Of a stretch of 15,819 nucleotides of DNA, positions 1-6,377 are shown piece after piece. A program made the position numbers and the translations under genes. The DNA comes from JBMNPT01 sp050943735 (GTDB taxonomy: Bacteria; Bacillota; Clostridia; Oscillospirales; RGIG577). How positions within the stretch are numbered: position 1 is the first letter of the stretch; every line of letters starts with the position of its first letter. The stretch covers positions 1 to 15,819 of the forward strand of contig JBMNPT010000017.1 of NCBI GenBank assembly GCA_050943735.1. The letters are read 5' to 3'. The notes under the pieces are model-generated. The model saw nothing but the letters and a program-made list of their open reading frames with translations, did no database searches and was not told the DNA's origin.

Positions 1-55
1 ACACCCGACCTACCGCTTAGGAGGCGGTCGCTCTATCCAGCTGAGCTACGGAAAC
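1..55 (-). tRNA. tRNA-Arg(CCT), 3' end cut by the window edge
   Basis: Read on the minus strand from 55 down, the sequence folds as a tRNA: acceptor 5' strand GTTTCCG, T8-A9, D stem GCTC/GAGC with a 9-nt loop, anticodon stem ACCGC/GCGGT (five perfect pairs), loop CTCCTAA giving anticodon CCT (decodes AGG, Arg), variable AGGTC, and the T-stem start GGGTG followed by T54. The remaining T arm and acceptor 3' strand lie outside the window. A good promoter (74-102) precedes it. It is the only one of four copies here whose anticodon stem can close, so it is the likely functional gene. Its cognate synthetase gene argS lies about 3 kb away, which may be coincidence. Confidence 0.9.
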
Positions 56-73
56 ATCTTTGAAATCTATTCA

Positions 74-102
74 ATTTTAGGCTTAGATTAACTCATTGTC
101 AA
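74..102 (-). promoter_or_regulatory. Promoter of tRNA-Arg(CCT)
   Basis: On the minus strand: -35 TTGACA (102-97), a 17-nt spacer and -10 TAAAAT (79-74), ending 18 nt before the tRNA 5' end. This is a near-consensus sigma-A promoter. Confidence 0.8.
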
Positions 103-139
103 TCACTTTTCCTCAAAAGGCGGTCGTCATAACATATTC

Positions 140-178
140 TTAGGAGGCGGTCGCTCTATCCAGCTGAGCTACGGAAAC
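140..178 (-). pseudogene. tRNA-Arg(CCT) 5'-half copy 2
   Basis: This copy is identical to the first 39 nt of the intact tRNA (acceptor 5' strand GTTTCCG through loop CTCCTAA). Identity runs one base past the loop (G), after which the sequence becomes AATATGTTATG, so the anticodon stem cannot close. It has its own complete promoter at 197-225. It probably marks an integration or recombination scar. Any transcript would be a stable-RNA-like 5' half fused to spacer. Confidence 0.85.
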
Positions 179-196
179 ATCTTTGAAATCTATTCA

Positions 197-225
197 ATTT
201 TAGGCTTAGATTAACTCATTGTCAA
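197..225 (-). promoter_or_regulatory. Duplicated promoter in front of tRNA half copy 2
   Basis: Identical to the promoter at 74-102 (TTGACA, 17 nt, TAAAAT) and carried on the second 123-bp unit. It would transcribe half copy 2 and, without a terminator, continue into the intact tRNA. Confidence 0.75.
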
Positions 226-262
226 TCACTTTTCCTCAAAAGGCGGTCGTCATAACATATTC

Positions 263-301
263 TTAGGAGGCGACCGCTCTATCCAACTGAGCTACGGGGG
301 C
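263..301 (-). pseudogene. tRNA-Arg(CCT) 5'-half copy 3 (second sequence variant)
   Basis: The minus strand reads acceptor GCCCCCG, a D arm with GTTGG instead of GCTGG, anticodon stem 5' strand GTCGC and loop CTCCTAA. It then enters the same AATATGTTATG sequence as copy 2. It differs from copies 1 and 2 in the acceptor and anticodon stems, so it derives from a different tRNA-Arg(CCT) lineage. Upstream there is a TAAAAT (325-320) but no recognisable -35. Confidence 0.8.
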
Positions 302-355
302 TTATACAGAAAATATTCAATTTTACAGGGCTCCAGGATTCGAACGATTCGATTT

Positions 356-394
356 TTAGGAGGCGACCGCTCTATCCAACTGAGCTACGGGGGC
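356..394 (-). pseudogene. tRNA-Arg(CCT) 5'-half copy 4, joined to a non-matching T-arm-like tail
   Basis: The first 39 nt match copy 3 (GCCCCCG acceptor, GTTGG D loop, CTCCTAA loop). Beyond the loop the expected GCGAC stem strand is replaced by AAATCGAATCG, then a T-arm-like TTCGAATCC and GGAGCCCTG (ending near 326). Neither the anticodon stem nor the acceptor stem can pair with this tail. The total is close to tRNA length, so this may be a decayed full gene or a recombinant junction. It has the strongest promoter of the cluster (416-444), suggesting it was once the native gene. Confidence 0.75.
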
Positions 395-415
395 ATATTT
401 GTCAAGGCAGTATTT

Positions 416-444
416 ATTGTAGGCGGGAACGGGATATTTGTCAA
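416..444 (-). promoter_or_regulatory. Strong promoter upstream of tRNA half copy 4
   Basis: On the minus strand: TTGACA (444-439), a 17-nt spacer and TACAAT (421-416), 21 nt before the tRNA-like 5' end. The string TTGACAAATAT occurs twice, at the -35 and again immediately before the tRNA start (405-395). Confidence 0.8.
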
Positions 445-496
445 CTGCCCCAAGGGGTACAAATCCATTATTGACAGTTTCGGCGAGGGAAAGAGG

Positions 497-528
497 GAGG
501 ATTTTATGGACAAATCCTCTTTTTTTTT
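497..528 (+). terminator. Rho-independent terminator with no gene in front of it
   Basis: Stem GAGGATTT (497-504) pairs with AAATCCTC (512-519) across a 7-nt loop and is followed by nine T's. The U-tract is only on the plus strand, yet no plus-strand gene precedes it in the window. A 13-codon frame with a good ribosome site (GGGAGG 495-500, ATG 506, stop 545-547) overlaps the hairpin. The stretch 445-660 otherwise holds only the putative ddl promoter. Confidence 0.7.
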
Positions 529-542
529 GCCGGGGTGGATAG

Positions 543-548
543 TATAAT
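543..548 (+). promoter_or_regulatory. Candidate -10 element for the ddl operon
   Basis: TATAAT at 543-548 lies about 110 nt upstream of the ddl start. No good -35 is present at the proper spacing because the position falls in the T-tract of the preceding terminator. It would sit just after the terminator, as expected for a new transcription unit. Confidence 0.45.
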
Positions 549-659
549 TATCCTGTAGCAGTATGGGCACTTGCCCGGCATAGAGCATTGGCAAAGATTC
601 ATATAGTATGCCGGGGGCAGCCTGCCTCACTATTACCGGAAAGGTTTGGTTTATCATTT

Positions 660-1721
660 ATGACAAAACGCAAGGTTTGTATTTTATTTGGCGGACAGTC
701 CAGTGAGCACAGCGTGTCCTGTGTGTCCGCTTCCTATGTGACGGAAAATTTGAATTCTGAAATGTATGAGGTATATCGTATCGGCATTACCCGTCAGGGG
801 AAATGGATGCTGTATGAGGGCTCCACCGAGGATATGCGCAGTGGTGCCTGGGAGCAACATCCTGGCAATTGCCCTGCGGTGATTACGCCCGATGCTACGC
901 TCCACGGCATTACGCTGCTGGGGCCCGATGGTGTTCGCACCATTCCGTTGGATGTGGTATTCCCGGTGCTCCATGGCCTGTACGGAGAAGATGGTACGGT
1001 ACAGGGCTTGCTGGAACTGGCCCGTATTCCCTATGTGGGTCCTCATGTATTGGCTTCCGCTACCGCCATGGACAAGGTAACGGCTAAAATCCTCTTTGCC
1101 GCCGCTGGACTGCATCAGGCCAAGTGGGTGTGGTTCCCAGCGCACTGGCTGCGGCAGCATGGAGAGGAAGCCATTGGGCAGGTGGAGAATGCTTTCCCCT
1201 ATCCGGTGTATGTGAAGCCCGCCAATGCCGGCTCCTCCATCGGTATCACCAAGGCGGAAAACCGCCAGCAACTGGCAGAGGCTTTTGAAGAAGCCATGCG
1301 GCATGACAGCCGGATTGTGGTGGAGGAAACCATCGTGGGCCGGGAACTGGAATGCGCGGTGCTGGGCAATGAGGAGCCCATTGCCTCTCCGGTGGGAGAG
1401 GTGCTGCCATCGGTGGATTTCTATGACTTTGACGCCAAATACAACAGCGACGTTCCAAATACCCAGGTGCCTGCCCAGCTGGACGAGGAAACTTCCCGCC
1501 GTTTGCGGGAAGAGGCAGTTCGCGCTTATCGCACATTGAATTGCGTGGGCCTTTCCCGGGTGGACTTTTTCCTGCAGCCTGATGGCACCATCATTCTCAA
1601 TGAGATTAACACCCTCCCCGGCTTCACCGCTATCAGTATGTATCCTCAGTTGTTCGCAGTGAGCGGACTGCCCTATGGCAAGCTGCTGGATGAACTGATC
1701 CGGTATGCGCTGGAAGACTGA
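660..1721 (+). CDS. ddl: D-alanine--D-alanine ligase
   Basis: ATP-dependent ligase joining two D-alanines for the peptidoglycan stem peptide; cytoplasmic, 353 aa, normal family length. Visible landmarks: N-terminal GGQSSEHSVS with E16, HGLYGEDGTVQG (about 105-116), the ATP-grasp VKPANAGSSIG (about 185-195), AKY at 259-261, and the Mg-binding end VDFFL...LNEINTLPGF (E314, N316). In the family, Tyr after Lys in the AKY loop goes with D-Ala in the second position rather than D-lactate, so a resistance-type ligase is unlikely. The start at 660 gives the typical MTKRKVCILFGG beginning; an in-frame ATG at 588 would add 24 unusual residues. A GGAAAGG lies about 15 nt upstream, rather far. murI follows after 9 nt. 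Confidence 0.96.
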   Translation: MTKRKVCILFGGQSSEHSVSCVSASYVTENLNSEMYEVYRIGITRQGKWMLYEGSTEDMRSGAWEQHPGNCPAVITPDATLHGITLLGPDGVRTIPLDVVFPVLHGLYGEDGTVQGLLELARIPYVGPHVLASATAMDKVTAKILFAAAGLHQAKWVWFPAHWLRQHGEEAIGQVENAFPYPVYVKPANAGSSIGITKAENRQQLAEAFEEAMRHDSRIVVEETIVGRELECAVLGNEEPIASPVGEVLPSVDFYDFDAKYNSDVPNTQVPAQLDEETSRRLREEAVRAYRTLNCVGLSRVDFFLQPDGTIILNEINTLPGFTAISMYPQLFAVSGLPYGKLLDELIRYALED

Positions 1722-1730
1722 GGTGGAAGA

Positions 1731-2549
1731 ATGAATCGAAAAAGCATCGGGGTGTTTGACAGCGGTCTGGGAGGACTCACCGCAGTCCGGGAACTGAAAC
1801 GCTGTCTGCCCCATGAAAACATCATCTACTTTGGCGATACCGGCCGGGTGCCCTATGGTACCCGCGGATTCCAAACCATTATCAAATACGCCCGGCAGGA
1901 TATCCATTTCCTGTCTACTTTCCCCATCAAGGCCATTCTCATTGCTTGTGGCACCGCTAGCTCCATCGCCCTTCCCGCGCTGGAGCCGGAGCTGCAGCTG
2001 CCCACATTGGGGGTGATTGGCACCACTGTGGATTACGCTTTGCGGGCCACTCGGACCCATCGCATTGGCGTGATCGGCACCCAGGGGACCATTTCCTCCG
2101 GGGCTTATGAGAGGGAGCTCAAACGGTTGGACCCCCAGGCGCAGATTGTATCCAACGCCTGTCCGCTGTTTGTGCCGCTGGTGGAAAATGGCCGCTGCAA
2201 GCTGGGTGATCCGGTGCCCCGGCTGGTGGCGGAGGAATACCTGGCTCCCATTCAGGAGTTTGGAGTGGATACCCTGATTTTGGGATGCACCCATTACCCG
2301 CTGCTGCGGGAGGTGATCGGACAGATCATGGGCTCTGAGGTAACCCTCATCGACGCGGGCTATGCAGGCTCCCATTCTCTCAAACGGTACCTCACTCAGC
2401 ATGAGATGCTCTCTCAGCGGCAGGAGCCGGGCAGTGTATCCTACTATGTCAGTGATGATGTGGCGGGATTTTCTCAACTGGCGTCGGTTTTCTTGGGAGA
2501 ACAGGTGGAGGATACCGACGTGCAGAAAATTGACATTGAACGATACTGA
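1731..2549 (+). CDS. murI: Glutamate racemase
   Basis: Cofactor-independent racemase converting L- to D-glutamate for the second residue of the peptidoglycan stem peptide; cytoplasmic, 272 aa. It begins with the family signature GVFDSGLGGLT (D10, S11), then GDTGRVPYG. The two catalytic cysteines are visible: C73 in IACGTASS and C186 in LGCTHYPLL. The Asn that commonly follows the first Cys (ACNTAS) is Gly here, a change I believe is tolerated in clostridial members. AGGTGG lies just before the ATG. It sits between ddl and ywiB with 9-nt gaps, so the four genes are almost certainly co-transcribed, pairing D-Glu and D-Ala-D-Ala supply. Confidence 0.95.
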   Translation: MNRKSIGVFDSGLGGLTAVRELKRCLPHENIIYFGDTGRVPYGTRGFQTIIKYARQDIHFLSTFPIKAILIACGTASSIALPALEPELQLPTLGVIGTTVDYALRATRTHRIGVIGTQGTISSGAYERELKRLDPQAQIVSNACPLFVPLVENGRCKLGDPVPRLVAEEYLAPIQEFGVDTLILGCTHYPLLREVIGQIMGSEVTLIDAGYAGSHSLKRYLTQHEMLSQRQEPGSVSYYVSDDVAGFSQLASVFLGEQVEDTDVQKIDIERY

Positions 2550-2558
2550 GGTGAAACC

Positions 2559-3035
2559 ATGAACAAACCCACTGTACAAAAAGATGTCATCCTCTCCATC
2601 AAAAGCAGTCAGCAAAATGAGAGTGACTCTGACAGCGTGGAGCTGGTGACAGAGGGACGTTTTTACAAGCTGGACGACAGCTATTATATTTCCTACAAAG
2701 AAAGCGAGCTCACCGGTCTGGAGGGCCGCACCACCCTCAAGGTGGACAAGGAAGCGGGCATTGTGACCATGAGCCGCAGCGGAGTCAATCGGGCACATAT
2801 GGTGTTTCAGCATCGGCAAAAGCACTTTACCCATTATGACACCGGCTATGGCACCATGGATATGAGCATCACCACCCGCAAGCTGCAGGTGGACATTGAT
2901 GAAGAGCAGGCCCGGGCCGAATTGCTGCTCAAATACACGTTGGACATCAACAACCGGTATGTGTCCACCAACACCATTCAATTACAAGTAAAGGAGGCAA
3001 CACCCTTTCATGAACAATCTCATCCAGTCTGCTAA
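2559..3035 (+). CDS. YwiB-like DUF1934 beta-barrel protein
   Basis: Small 158-aa protein resembling the DUF1934/YwiB family of Firmicutes, predicted to fold as a lipocalin-like beta barrel. Supporting features are the N-terminal beta strand (KDVILSIKS), the YYISYKESELTGLEG segment, the TTLKV strand and the late GYGTMDMSITTRKL strand. There is no signal peptide or membrane segment. In Bacillus its gene likewise precedes argS, and the same neighbour is found here. Its last 26 nt overlap the argS start, and the argS ribosome site (AAGGAGG) lies inside it, indicating translational coupling. The biochemical role is not known to me. Confidence 0.85.
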   Translation: MNKPTVQKDVILSIKSSQQNESDSDSVELVTEGRFYKLDDSYYISYKESELTGLEGRTTLKVDKEAGIVTMSRSGVNRAHMVFQHRQKHFTHYDTGYGTMDMSITTRKLQVDIDEEQARAELLLKYTLDINNRYVSTNTIQLQVKEATPFHEQSHPVC

Positions 3036-4734
3036 AGATCAGATCCGTGCAAAACTGCGGGACGCCTTTAATCAGGCGGTGGCCGCAGGCGACCTCTCCG
3101 GGCAGCTGCCCGAGGAAATTCAGGTGGAAATCCCCAAGGACCGTTCCCATGGAGATTTTGCCTCCAATCTCTGCATGCAGTGTGCCAAGCCGCTGCGTAT
3201 GGCACCCCGCAAGATTGCGGACACGCTGCTGCAGCACATGAAGTCAGAGGGAGCGGATTTCATTGAGGAGTGCTCGGTGGCGGGACCGGGATTTCTCAAC
3301 TTCAAACTGGGACATACCTATTATGAACAGGCCCTGCGGGAAGTGATGGCCGCCGGCGAACAGTACGGCCGGACCGACTATGGTCAGGGCAAAAAGGTGA
3401 TGGTGGAGTTTGTATCCGCCAATCCCACCGGTCCCATGCACATCGGCAATGCCCGGGGCGGCGCTCTGGGTGACACACTGGCCGCGGTGTTGGATTGGGC
3501 CGGCTATGATGTAACCCGCGAATTTTATGTCAACGACGCGGGCAATCAGGTGGAGAAGTTCTACAAATCCCTGTCCATCCGTTATAAGCAGCTCATCAGC
3601 GGAGAGGATTCCATCCAGCTGCCCGAAGACTGCTATCAGGGCGCGGACATTGTGGAACGGGCCCAGGAATTCCGGGAGCTGGAAGGGGACAAGTACCTGT
3701 CGGTGGCCGATCCCTTTGCCGAAAACGATCCTCAGCTGCGGGCGGAGTTCAAGGACAAGCTGGTGACCTACGCGCTGGAGAAAAACATCGCAGGTTTGCA
3801 GCGGGACTTGGCCCATTACCGGGTGTTTTATGATGTGTGGTTCCGGGAATCCTCCTTGTACGCCAAGGGTGAAGTGGAGGAGACCATTCAGATGCTGAAG
3901 GACCGGGGCTATACCTATGAGCAGGAGGGCGCGCTGTGGCTGGCCGCCACCCGGTTTGGCTGCGAAAAGGACGAAGTATTGGTGCGGGCCAATGGCCTGT
4001 GCACCTATTTTGCGGCGGACATTGCCTACCACCGCAACAAGTTTGCCCGGGGTTTTGACACCTGCATCAATGTGTGGGGGGCCGATCACCACGGTCATGT
4101 GGCCCGGATGCAGGGCGCTATGAACGCACTGGGTCTGGATGGCAGCAAGTTGGAAGTGGTCCTGATGCAGCTGGTACGGCTGGTGCGGGGCGGCGAGGCC
4201 GTCCGTATGAGCAAGCGCAGCGGCAAGGCCATGAGCCTGTCCGATCTGCTGGAGGAAACCGGCGTGGACGCGGCCCGTTTCATCTTCAATTTGCAGCGGC
4301 CGGACAGCCACCTGGAATTCGACCTGGATCTGGCCATTCAGCAGTCCAGTCAGAACCCGGTGTACTATGTGCAGTACGCCCATGCCCGTATCTGCTCCAT
4401 CCTGCGCAAGCTGGAGGAGGAGGGAATACCTCTGCCCCAGTGGCAGCAGGCGGATCTCTCGCTGCTCACCGAGAAAGAGGAGATTGACCTCATTGATCAC
4501 ATTGCCAGCCTGCCTGAGGTAATCCGTCAGGCGGCGGTGGAACGGGAACCCTCCAAGATGACTCGCTTTGTCATCGATCTGGCGGGGCTGTTCCACAAGT
4601 TTTACAATGCCTGCCGGGTGAATACCGATGATGCGACGCTGCGGGAAGCCCGCATTGTGCTGGTGCAGAGCGCTCGTACCGCCATTGCCAACTGTCTGCG
4701 CATCCTGCAGGTGGAAGCTCCCGAAAAAATGTAA
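3010..4734 (+). CDS. argS: Arginine--tRNA ligase
   Basis: Class I aminoacyl-tRNA synthetase charging tRNA-Arg, 574 aa, cytoplasmic. The N-terminal tRNA-D-loop-binding domain runs to about residue 100 (including IPKDRSHGDFASN). The catalytic HIGH motif appears as PTGPMHIGNARG (HIGN at 144-147), and the KMSKS-like loop is MSKRSGKAM from 400. The DALR anticodon-binding domain is at the end (YVQYAHARICSIL, then FHKFYNACRVN). An AAGGAGG upstream of ATG 3010 and the conventional MNNLI start support the start, despite the 26-nt overlap with ywiB. No T-box leader is seen. No terminator follows the stop codon. Confidence 0.97.
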   Translation: MNNLIQSAKDQIRAKLRDAFNQAVAAGDLSGQLPEEIQVEIPKDRSHGDFASNLCMQCAKPLRMAPRKIADTLLQHMKSEGADFIEECSVAGPGFLNFKLGHTYYEQALREVMAAGEQYGRTDYGQGKKVMVEFVSANPTGPMHIGNARGGALGDTLAAVLDWAGYDVTREFYVNDAGNQVEKFYKSLSIRYKQLISGEDSIQLPEDCYQGADIVERAQEFRELEGDKYLSVADPFAENDPQLRAEFKDKLVTYALEKNIAGLQRDLAHYRVFYDVWFRESSLYAKGEVEETIQMLKDRGYTYEQEGALWLAATRFGCEKDEVLVRANGLCTYFAADIAYHRNKFARGFDTCINVWGADHHGHVARMQGAMNALGLDGSKLEVVLMQLVRLVRGGEAVRMSKRSGKAMSLSDLLEETGVDAARFIFNLQRPDSHLEFDLDLAIQQSSQNPVYYVQYAHARICSILRKLEEEGIPLPQWQQADLSLLTEKEEIDLIDHIASLPEVIRQAAVEREPSKMTRFVIDLAGLFHKFYNACRVNTDDATLREARIVLVQSARTAIANCLRILQVEAPEKM

Positions 4735-4761
4735 GACCTTCACAATTTGGTCACGAATATG

Positions 4762-4770
4762 TGGTACAAT
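4762..4770 (+). promoter_or_regulatory. Extended -10 promoter for the S41 protease gene
   Basis: TGGTACAAT (TG-n-TACAAT) lies about 42 nt before the start codon in the 77-bp gap after argS. The best -35-like string, TTCACA at 4739-4744, is spaced 20 nt, which is long. An extended -10 can function without it. Confidence 0.5.
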
Positions 4771-4811
4771 CAAACGAAAGGATTCATCGGACCACAGAAA
4801 GGAAACCCATC

Positions 4812-6356
4812 ATGAAACATGTTGTATCCCGGCTGGCGGCGCTGGCATTGGCGCTGGCCATGACTCTGGGACTTTCCGCGCAGGCGTATGCTCTTTCGGA
4901 CAGCACCGTCTATGGCACTGCGGCGCAGGTTTGGGCTGGGGAAACCACCCAGCCGTCAGAGGAGGAAGCTCCTTCGGAAGAAACACCTGCCGAAGAGGAG
5001 GAACTCTCTCCCCAGGAGCAGTATGACCAGATGACCGATGCGGAAAAATTCCAGTATCTGCTGGATTTTTACAGTGAGCTGCATCTGGATCAGAAGAGCA
5101 AGGAAGAGCTGCTATTGCAGACCATTCAGACGTTGTTGGAACGCAATCCCGGCAATCTGGACGTATTACAGGAATATCTGGTCAACGGCAATGACCCTCA
5201 CAATCACGTACTCACCCGGGAAGAATACGATGCGGTGTTCAACTCCCACACCACCTATGGCATTGGCGTGCAGGCCTATCAGGACGGCAGCGCGGTCAAG
5301 GTGGAAAAGCTGTTTGACGGCAGCGCCAAGGAAGCCGGTGTACTGCCGGAAGATGAAATCATCGCGGTAGATGGCGTGGATGTGCGGGGCAAAACAGTGG
5401 CAGAAATCGGACAGCTGATCAAGGGCGAGCAGGATACCAAGGTGTCCATCACCATCCTGCGCAATACCCATCTGGAGCCCATCACCTATGAGCTCACTCG
5501 GGGAACCATTCATCTGGATTCGGTTACCTACGAGGTGAAGCGTAACGTCGGCTATATCACTGTCACTGATTTCACCGATCCCATGGGGGTCTATGATTTT
5601 TACTTTGCTCTGCGGGCCATTCGCAGCCAGGGTGTGTATGATCTGGTGATCGATGTGCGGGACAACAGCGGAGGCTATCTCTATTCCGCCCTCAACATGG
5701 CCAACATGCTCACCAATAAAAAGAACACTCTCATGGCGGTGACCCACTCCACTGTGGAGGGGGAAAACAGCTATTATACTTCGGGCGAGGGATTTGCTTT
5801 TGATAAGATTGCGGTGCTGGTCAATGGCGGCACTGCCAGCAGTGCGGAGATTTTTGCCGGCATTCTCAAGGATCTGGGAGTGGCAAAGGTCATCGGCACC
5901 CAGACCTATGGCAAAGCCCGGGGACAGAATTATTACGAGCTGGGAACTGGTCATTATGTGTCGGTGACAGTGAGCGATATTTCTCTGCCTGTGACCGGAT
6001 ACTATCATGGAGTGGGCATCACACCCCAGCAGGTGGTGGAAAACGGCATTACTCATCCTTCAGTGGCCTCTTTCTACAACTTTGACTACAGCCGGGGCAA
6101 CAGCGAGGGCAATGTACAGGCGGCCAAGCAGAAGCTGTACGATTTGGGATATTTTAATTTCCTGGCCACTCCCACCTATGATGAAAACATTCAAATGGCC
6201 ATTACCATTTTCCAGAACCGTCATGGTCTGCCCGAGACCGGCTTGTTGGATGAAACCACGATGCGGACCATTGATGGGGCGTTGATGGAATATATGGAAA
6301 AAGAAATTGTGGATGACGCACAGCTGCGGGCAGGCACAAGCTATGCTCGGAGCTGA
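4812..6356 (+). CDS. Secreted S41 (CtpA-like) protease with PDZ and peptidoglycan-binding-like domains
   Basis: Carboxyl-terminal-processing-type serine protease, 514 aa. The start at 4812 has GAAAGGA upstream and gives a clear signal peptide (residues 1-27, ending SAQAYA). A Glu/Pro-rich linker (about 44-66) and a helical segment follow. The PDZ domain spans about 147-218 (YGIGVQAYQDG ... AGVLPEDEIIAVDGV). In the S41 core (about 245-410), VIDVRDNSGGYL precedes the probable catalytic pair: S343 in NGGTASSAEIF and K368 in TYGKARGQ. The C-terminal 435-495 (AKQKLYDLGYFN ... GLPETGLLDETT) resembles a peptidoglycan-binding domain 1 repeat. It probably cleaves envelope proteins outside the membrane; its substrate is unknown. 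A 21-nt gap to the next gene suggests co-transcription. Confidence 0.93.
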   Translation: MKHVVSRLAALALALAMTLGLSAQAYALSDSTVYGTAAQVWAGETTQPSEEEAPSEETPAEEEELSPQEQYDQMTDAEKFQYLLDFYSELHLDQKSKEELLLQTIQTLLERNPGNLDVLQEYLVNGNDPHNHVLTREEYDAVFNSHTTYGIGVQAYQDGSAVKVEKLFDGSAKEAGVLPEDEIIAVDGVDVRGKTVAEIGQLIKGEQDTKVSITILRNTHLEPITYELTRGTIHLDSVTYEVKRNVGYITVTDFTDPMGVYDFYFALRAIRSQGVYDLVIDVRDNSGGYLYSALNMANMLTNKKNTLMAVTHSTVEGENSYYTSGEGFAFDKIAVLVNGGTASSAEIFAGILKDLGVAKVIGTQTYGKARGQNYYELGTGHYVSVTVSDISLPVTGYYHGVGITPQQVVENGITHPSVASFYNFDYSRGNSEGNVQAAKQKLYDLGYFNFLATPTYDENIQMAITIFQNRHGLPETGLLDETTMRTIDGALMEYMEKEIVDDAQLRAGTSYARS

Positions 6357-6377
6357 GATAAAGGAGAACAGTCAAAT

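Larger units (their letters stand above)
16..261. repeat. Exact 123-bp tandem duplication containing a promoter and a tRNA 5' half
   Basis: Bases 16-138 and 139-261 are identical on direct reading. Each unit begins at CTTAGGAGGCGG, the complement of the tRNA anticodon loop and stem, and contains the tRNA 5' half plus its upstream promoter. The next copy (262 on) starts with the same CTTAGGAGGCG but then diverges. Each unit also contains a second AGGCGGTCG (118-126 in unit 1), a degenerate echo of the core at the unit edge. Such a clean boundary at the anticodon loop suggests site-specific recombination. Replication slippage or an assembly artefact is possible because the units do not differ. 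Confidence 0.9.

Noticed and set aside
588..659. Upstream start for ddl adding 24 residues
   Set aside because: Family members begin directly before the KVCILFGG strand; the extension resembles nothing and 660 gives the usual length.
660..1721. Vancomycin-resistance-type D-Ala-D-Lac or D-Ala-D-Ser ligase
   Set aside because: The AKY loop is that of ordinary Ddl and no vanH/vanX/vanT-like neighbours are seen.
684..2981. 765-codon open frame on the minus strand across ddl, murI and ywiB
   Set aside because: The sense strand carries three well-recognised genes with motifs and ribosome sites; the antisense protein has no recognisable domain and arises from codon bias.
3244..4773. 509-codon open frame opposite argS
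   Set aside because: Antisense to an unmistakable argS; no ribosome site or family resemblance.
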